Shown here in pieces: positions 59,620-64,000 of a stretch of 64,000 bases of DNA; position 1 is the stretch's first letter, and every line of letters starts with the position of its first letter. This DNA comes from Psychrobacter immobilis (GTDB lineage: Bacteria; Pseudomonadota; Gammaproteobacteria; Pseudomonadales; Moraxellaceae). The translations under genes were made by a program, and so were the position numbers. The notes under the pieces were generated by a model. The model did not search any database, was not told the origin of the DNA, and saw nothing but the letters and a program-made list of their open reading frames with translations. The stretch spans positions 62,001 to 126,000 of the forward strand of contig NZ_CAJGZQ010000006.1 of NCBI RefSeq assembly GCF_904846185.1, given 5' to 3'.

Positions 59620-60462
59620 ATGAAAAGTGATAACCCTATGATAAATGTTACAACCTTAGTGACTCGCTGCTTGTCTCCTGTTTTATTGACCGCTGTCGCC
59701 CTATCCAGCCTATCTCTATCTGTTGCTGCTAAAGCAGGTAATATGTATATTTACAAAGACAAAGGCGGACAAGTCTTACTCACTAACGTCAATCCAAGTG
59801 GTAATTTTGACAAATTCACCAAAAAGGTAAAAGTCACCTACTACAAAGATTCTAAAATGTATGACGGTAGTAGTGACAATAGCAGCAGTAATTACGGTAG
59901 TAGCTCTGCCAGCAGTAGCGGAAGCCGCAACTCATACGACAGTTATATTCGCGCCTCAGCTCAGCGTCATGGCGTAGATCCTGGGCTTATAAAAGCAATG
60001 ATGCATAGCGAATCCGCATTTAACCCAAATGCACGCTCACCTGTCGGTGCGCAAGGTCTCATGCAGCTAATGCCAGCGACTGCGCGACGCTTCAAAGTCA
60101 GCAATCCTTGGAACCCTGCAGATAATATCGAAGGCTCTGCTAAATATATTGCATGGTTGATGAAGCGGTTTAATAACAACGTAGAATTTGCGGTTGCGGG
60201 CTATAATGCGGGTGAAGGTAACGTTGATAAATATAACGGCATCCCGCCTTTTAAGGAAACCCGTAACTATGTCAAAAATGTCATGAGCCGTTACCATAGC
60301 TTGTATAAAAACGATTCAGGGCTATCAGGCGGTACCATGAACGCTAGCAATCAAATCGCCAATCCTAGTCTCAGTAGCGGCTTACAAAACGTCAGCTATG
60401 GCACCAGCAGTAATAGCAATAGTGCCAGCTATGCCAACTCAGCATATGATGCGCTACGCTAA
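59620..60462 (+). CDS. secreted lytic transglycosylase (SLT domain, DUF4124)
   Basis: A 280-residue periplasmic protein that cuts peptidoglycan glycans. Signal peptide (residues about 10-38, ending AAKA), a DUF4124-like strand (MYIYKDKGGQVLLTNVNPSG), a Ser/Gly-rich linker (SSDNSSSNYGSSS...), then the SLT domain with catalytic Glu in MMHSESAFNPNARSPVGAQGLMQLMP (about residue 130) and AVAGYNAGEGNVDKY. The tail repeats Ser/Asn/Ala. ATG 59620 or 59638. Single gene ending at a strong terminator. Confidence 0.93.
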   Translation: MKSDNPMINVTTLVTRCLSPVLLTAVALSSLSLSVAAKAGNMYIYKDKGGQVLLTNVNPSGNFDKFTKKVKVTYYKDSKMYDGSSDNSSSNYGSSSASSSGSRNSYDSYIRASAQRHGVDPGLIKAMMHSESAFNPNARSPVGAQGLMQLMPATARRFKVSNPWNPADNIEGSAKYIAWLMKRFNNNVEFAVAGYNAGEGNVDKYNGIPPFKETRNYVKNVMSRYHSLYKNDSGLSGGTMNASNQIANPSLSSGLQNVSYGTSSNSNSASYANSAYDALR

Positions 60463-60496
60463 AATGAAGACTACATGAACCGTTGAATCCAAACGT

Positions 60497-60531
60497 AAAA
60501 AAGCCCGTTAATATAATTAACGGGCTTTTTT
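60497..60531. terminator. bidirectional terminator between the transglycosylase and tsf
   Basis: A perfect 15-bp stem AAAAAAGCCCGTTAA (60497-60511) / TTAACGGGCTTTTTT (60517-60531) with loop TATAA. T runs on both strands. Confidence 0.92.
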
Positions 60532-60673
60532 GTGCTAAGAGGCTTTATCTATTCATTCATAATCTATCTTGTCATATTTTTTGAGTTCGATACAAGATTA
60601 ACAATAAAGCTGATCTGTGAGTACCAAACCAGAAAGCTTAGCACTCACCTTTCTTCTTAGCAAAATTTAAAAA

Positions 60674-61558
60674 TTACTTGTTAGCCAGTGCTTGTGTTGC
60701 AGCAACTTCAGCAGCAAAGTCTTCTTGCTTTTTCTCGATGCCTTCACCAACTTCTAGACGTTTGAAAGCAAGTACTTTTACGCCTTCAGCTTTTAGTACA
60801 TCACCAACTTTCTTCTCGTTGTCCATAACATATGGCTGACGTAGTAAAGTCACTTCTTCTAGATACTTACGTAGGCCACCTTCGATCATTTTTTCAACGA
60901 TGTTATCAGGCTTGCCAGACTCACGAGCTTTTGCTTCGATGATGTCTTTTTCGCGTGCTAATAAATCAGCATCTACACTTTCGTCATCAACCGCAACTGG
61001 GTTGAATGCTGCGATATGCATGGCAAGGTTTTTGCCAGTATCTGCGTTGCCGCCTTCAAAAGATACCACAACACCGATACGTAAACCATGACGGTATGAA
61101 GCAAGGTTGCTACCTTCTAATACTTCAACGCGGCGTACTTGGATATTTTCGCCGATTTTTTGTACCAAAGATACACGAGCTTCTTCAACAGTCTGACCAT
61201 TGCCATATGGCAATTCAGCGATAGCAGCTACGTCAGTCACATTGTTTTCTAATGCAATATTCGCTACTGCTTCTGCAAATGCCGTAAAGTTTTCGTCTTT
61301 TGCAACGAAGTCAGTTTGGCAGTTTACTTCTAACAAGAATGCTTTGTTGTCGCCTTGAGCGATGATAATAGCGCCATCAGCTGCAATGTTACCCGCTTTT
61401 TTAGCTGCTTTGGCTTGACCAGATTTACGTAGGTTATCAATGGCAGTTTCTACATCACCGTTTGATTCTTCTAACGCTTTTTTACATTCCATCATGCCAA
61501 GACCAGTACGGTCACGCAATTCTTTTACCATTTTGGCAGATACTTTTACTTCTGACAT
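60674..61558 (-). CDS. tsf: elongation factor Ts
   Basis: Nucleotide exchange factor for EF-Tu. 294 residues: N-terminal UBA-like domain ([23 protein letters not shown]), core with [14 protein letters not shown] (the TDFV motif that disrupts Mg binding in EF-Tu), and C-terminal module [16 protein letters not shown]. Length is close to E. coli's 283. AAGGTAACTC precedes the ATG. It is the second gene of the rpsB-tsf operon, with 332 bp of structured spacer between the two. Confidence 0.97.
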   Translation of the reverse strand: MSEVKVSAKMVKELRDRTGLGMMECKKALEESNGDVETAIDNLRKSGQAKAAKKAGNIAADGAIIIAQGDNKAFLLEVNCQTDFVAKDENFTAFAEAVANIALENNVTDVAAIAELPYGNGQTVEEARVSLVQKIGENIQVRRVEVLEGSNLASYRHGLRIGVVVSFEGGNADTGKNLAMHIAAFNPVAVDDESVDADLLAREKDIIEAKARESGKPDNIVEKMIEGGLRKYLEEVTLLRQPYVMDNEKKVGDVLKAEGVKVLAFKRLEVGEGIEKKQEDFAAEVAATQALANK

Positions 61559-61890
61559 AAGAGTTACCTTTTATTATGTATGGGAGTGCTTAATTTCTAT
61601 GAGATATATCTTTGCTATCTATTGGTACTATATCGCTCTTATAGTAATGGAAGCACTCATGGTTGATCGTGATAACAGACATCATTGTAATAACAGATAT
61701 TGTGCATCACGAGGGCATATATAAGCGATAATACTCGCTTATTAACGAGTGTTCCATCAACAATAAGGCATGACGAGTAAAACTACATCATGCCTATTGT
61801 GAGCTTATACGCTGTTAATAACTTTATATGGATGCAGATAGTGTGACTATCAAGCTATCCTTACAAAGTTAAACCTTTTGGGTCAGCCAA
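61559..61890 (-). promoter_or_regulatory. rpsB-tsf intercistronic spacer with competing hairpins
   Basis: The 332-bp spacer contains ATAAGCGA/TCGCTTAT (61721-61728 with 61735-61742), which overlaps an alternative pairing ACTCG/CGAGT (61733-61737 with 61746-61750). A third hairpin CAATAaGGCATGA / TCATGCCTATTG (61761-61773 with 61788-61799) lies nearer rpsB. None has a clear T run. Processing or partial attenuation between the two genes is possible; that is inference. Confidence 0.45.
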
Positions 61891-62688
61891 TTATTCTGCT
61901 GGAGTCGCCGCTTCTTCTGCTTTGGCTTCAACTGGTGCTTCTTCAGTAGCAGGTGCTTCTTGCTCAGCTTTGCCGCCCGCTTGAGTCTGTGCGTATTCTT
62001 TACCAGCGATAATCGCATCAGCCATAGAAGTCACATACAAGGTCACAGCACGGATAGCATCATCGTTTGCTGGGATGATGTAATCAACGTTATCTGGGCT
62101 AGAGTTAGTATCAACGATACCGATAACTGGGATACCTAGATTTTTAGCTTCTTTGATAGCAATCGCTTCATGATCTACGTCTACAACGAAGATTGCATCA
62201 GGTAGGCCGCCCATATCTTTAATACCGCCTAGTGAACGCTCAAGTTTTTCCATATCACGAGTACGCTCTAACGCTTCACGCTTAGTAAGCTTGGCGAAAG
62301 TACCGTCTTCTGCTTGCTTTTCTAGCTCTTTTAGACGGTTGATTGACTGGCGAAGTGTTTTCCAGTTAGTCAACATACCACCTAACCAGCGATGGTCAAC
62401 GTATGGCATGCCAGCGCGTGCTGCTTGCTCAGCGATGATACCGCTTGCTGCGCGTTTAGTACCTACGAACAATACTTTGTTTTTCTTAGCAGCTAAGCCG
62501 TTAACGTAAGTCAATGCTTCGTTAAACGCTTTTACTGTGTGCTCTAAGTTAATGATGTGAATCTTGTTACGGGCACCAAAGATGTATGGTCCCATTTTTG
62601 GATTCCAAAAACGTGTTTGGTGACCAAAGTGAGCGCCGGCTTGTAGTAAGTCGCGCATTTCGATTTTGGTTGGATTCTTTGTAGACAT
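61891..62688 (-). CDS. rpsB: 30S ribosomal protein S2
   Basis: Small-subunit protein that binds S1 and the head of 16S rRNA. 265 residues (E. coli 241): [42 protein letters not shown], then [32 protein letters not shown] and [25 protein letters not shown]. The C-terminus adds an Ala/Glu-rich tail ([24 protein letters not shown]). AGGAATTTC precedes the ATG. First gene of the rpsB-tsf operon, with a long leader. Confidence 0.97.
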   Translation of the reverse strand: MSTKNPTKIEMRDLLQAGAHFGHQTRFWNPKMGPYIFGARNKIHIINLEHTVKAFNEALTYVNGLAAKKNKVLFVGTKRAASGIIAEQAARAGMPYVDHRWLGGMLTNWKTLRQSINRLKELEKQAEDGTFAKLTKREALERTRDMEKLERSLGGIKDMGGLPDAIFVVDVDHEAIAIKEAKNLGIPVIGIVDTNSSPDNVDYIIPANDDAIRAVTLYVTSMADAIIAGKEYAQTQAGGKAEQEAPATEEAPVEAKAEEAATPAE

Positions 62689-62935
62689 GTGAAATTCCTA
62701 TTGGTTGGGTTATGCCTCCACATCACAAAAACTGCCTATCTAGCGACACGCATCTGCTAACGGTTAATACTTATTGTGGCAGCACTAACTTTTTGCAAAT
62801 TAATCAAGTCGCCAAACACCCAGCAATTTTTTGCCATGATGTGTGTGTCATTGGTTGATGGGTTGGTTTAAAAAATTGAGCTATCATTTGAACGTAAAAA
62901 TACGATGTGATAAAAAATAGCTGGGCTGTATTTTA
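62689..62935 (-). promoter_or_regulatory. rpsB leader, candidate S2 autoregulatory region with promoter
   Basis: On the minus strand TAAAAT (62930-62935) followed by G+C-rich ACAGCCCAGC resembles a -10 box with a stringent discriminator, giving a leader of about 235 nt. Within it ACACACATC and GATGCGTGT can pair over a long distance, and GGGTGTTTGGCGAC is a G-rich block. Gammaproteobacterial rpsB leaders are known to bind S2 for feedback; whether this is homologous I cannot tell. Confidence 0.4.
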
Positions 62936-62993
62936 GCATATAATGCTTAGCGACTGCTAGCGCTATTATGCTGTTTAAGTGGATGATAACGCA

Positions 62994-63019
62994 TAAAAAA
63001 ACGACGCATTAACGTCGTT
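62994..63019 (-). terminator. terminator of the cheX-like pair
   Basis: The stem AACGACG (63000-63006) / CGTCGTT (63013-63019), loop CATTAA, then a T run on the minus strand. It lies about 30 bp after the stop of the gene ending at 63050. Confidence 0.82.
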
Positions 63020-63049
63020 CTTTATACTGAATAAATGAGCAGCTGTAGA

Positions 63050-63499
63050 TTAAGCAATACAGATACCAATGACCGCTTTATACCCACGCCACGTAAATGG
63101 CGTGACGTAACTTTGGCGATCTTTTGGCAAATAAGATACGCTTGGTGCGCTCTCAACAATATGCGGTGGCGAGATAATAAACTCTGAGCCGAACTCAGTA
63201 CGAGCATTACCAGAGATAGTGTTGGCCATCTCACCGAGCAGATCTTTCATCATCGTGATCGATGAGTCAGGCTCGCCCATCACTTTTATGACCTCTCGCA
63301 ACATCACGCTTGGTGCACTCACATACACACAGCCTTCCAGAGGCCCTGATATCTCGATAACGCCGCTATAATCATAACCAACAGCACTCTTGTTATGATT
63401 TAAATAAGGGGTATCAATGGACACTTCCGAGCCATCAATTTGTGCAAAAAATGCATTGATTGAGCTCAGAAACACACCCAATTTTTCTACTTTAACCAT
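63050..63499 (-). CDS. CheX-like (CheC/FliY phosphatase family) protein, copy 2
   Basis: A 149-residue protein of the chemotaxis-phosphatase fold. The phosphatase helix reads LLGEMANTISGNARTEFG, with the ExxxN motif (Glu and Asn) that removes phosphate from CheY-like receivers. The strands GVIEISGPLEGCVYVSAP and CheX-like ending PFTWRGYKAVIGICIA match. It is close to its neighbour at 63541 and shares the layout, so the two are a tandem duplication. Start ATG 63499; ribosome site weak. Confidence 0.85.
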   Translation of the reverse strand: MVKVEKLGVFLSSINAFFAQIDGSEVSIDTPYLNHNKSAVGYDYSGVIEISGPLEGCVYVSAPSVMLREVIKVMGEPDSSITMMKDLLGEMANTISGNARTEFGSEFIISPPHIVESAPSVSYLPKDRQSYVTPFTWRGYKAVIGICIA

Positions 63500-63540
63500 A
63501 ATATATTAATATCCATCTTTATGACGCGGTGGCAGCAACG

Positions 63541-63990
63541 TTAATCCTGCAAACAGACCACAATCTCGCCTATCTGCGAGTTCCAAGTGATGGGAATGAT
63601 AAAAGAACGCTCATCATTCGGCAACACAATACTTTGTGGAGAGCCTTTAAATACAAACGGCACAGAAATATGGAACTCTGAGCCAAACTCTTTACGCGCA
63701 TTACCAGCGATGGTATTGGCCACTTCACCAGCCAAATCGATATAATTCTCATCGCTTTTATCCGTTTCACCCATGCTATCCAGTATAGCGGACAATAACT
63801 GACGGGTTGCCGAAAAATACACCACGCCTTTTTGTCCACCCGATATACCGATCACACCCGTATAATCATGGACTTTTGGCTGTTTGTTCTCTAACAGATA
63901 TGGGGTGTCAGCGACAAGCTCCTCGCCCCCAAACTGATTAAAATAATTACTAATAATACTTAAAAAAATCTGTAGCTTTTGTTCTTTCAT
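63541..63990 (-). CDS. CheX-like (CheC/FliY phosphatase family) protein, copy 1
   Basis: A 149-residue paralogue of the downstream gene. The motif helix is LAGEVANTIAGNARKEFGSEF, with strands GVIGISGGQKGVVYFSA and the C-terminal FIIPITWNSQIGEIVVCLQD. About half of the residues are identical to copy 2 at the motif region. 41 bp separate the two genes, so an operon is likely. ATG 63990 lies near the right window edge, and upstream signals are cut off. In Pseudomonas and Acinetobacter such proteins are usually near pilus or chemosensory genes; none are visible here. Confidence 0.85.
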   Translation of the reverse strand: MKEQKLQIFLSIISNYFNQFGGEELVADTPYLLENKQPKVHDYTGVIGISGGQKGVVYFSATRQLLSAILDSMGETDKSDENYIDLAGEVANTIAGNARKEFGSEFHISVPFVFKGSPQSIVLPNDERSFIIPITWNSQIGEIVVCLQD

Positions 63991-64000
63991 AATGACATCT

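Overview
The window is a contiguous piece of a bacterial chromosome, most likely from Psychrobacter or a close relative in the Moraxellaceae. This is an inference from the protein sequences (the EF-Tu, IleRS, TrpE, FtsK, MetX/MetW and membrane-protein types) and from the AT-rich intergenic DNA. It could be checked with the rpsB, tufB or ileS proteins. I found no rRNA, phage, transposase or CRISPR array. Most of the window is housekeeping sequence with a few small accessory patches.

Layout. 1-4.3 kb (+): the 3' part of dacB, two small membrane proteins, rlmH and a LigB-type dioxygenase. 4.3-9.5 kb (-): an amidase and ftsK. 10-12.4 kb (+): trxB with aat directly abutting, then a MerR regulator. 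12.4-15.6 kb (-): rimI, tufB and four tRNA genes in the classic order Thr(TGT)-Tyr(GTA)-Gly(TCC)-Thr(GGT)-tufB, with a good stable-RNA promoter in front. 15.6-22.4 kb (-): trpE, an FHA-domain membrane protein, a secreted DUF3298-like protein, prfC and an orphan lipoprotein. 22.6-26.2 kb (+): an Ohr/OsmC peroxidase and polA.

26.3-33.9 kb is the accessory-looking stretch. It holds a WG-repeat protein broken by one missing base in a poly-A tract, secreted and outer-membrane-like orphans, a short-chain dehydrogenase, a right-handed beta-helix lipoprotein, a very acidic small protein and a polytopic membrane protein. 34-40.2 kb: hemH (-), metX-metW (+, overlapping), a Sel1-repeat protein and trhO. 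40.3-44.7 kb: an orphan gene, serA (-) divergent from a D-2-hydroxyglutarate/glycolate-type FAD dehydrogenase, and a BLUF blue-light receptor with a C-terminal membrane anchor. 45.3-55 kb: a GNAT-nitrilase fusion, an ScsD-like thioredoxin, ileS-lspA (overlapping), a GST, a cold-shock/DUF1294 fusion, an FKBP and a Tas-type aldo-keto reductase. 55-64 kb: a PlsC-type acyltransferase, hflX, an LrgA/LrgB pair, a lytic transglycosylase, the rpsB-tsf operon and two tandem CheX-like genes.

Genes that work together: aat follows trxB; the tRNA-tufB, rpsB-tsf, ileS, prfC, hflX and trhO genes all serve translation; metX/metW start methionine synthesis; and serA is paired with an enzyme that can remove its 2-hydroxyglutarate by-product. 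The points most worth a second look are the frameshifted WG-repeat gene, a degenerate repeat of about 80 bp present in three intergenic places, a 9-residue motif duplicated with synonymous changes in the FHA protein linker, the membrane-anchored BLUF protein, the tandem CheX pair, and the structured leader and spacer of rpsB-tsf. I did not find a convincing wholly new multi-gene system.
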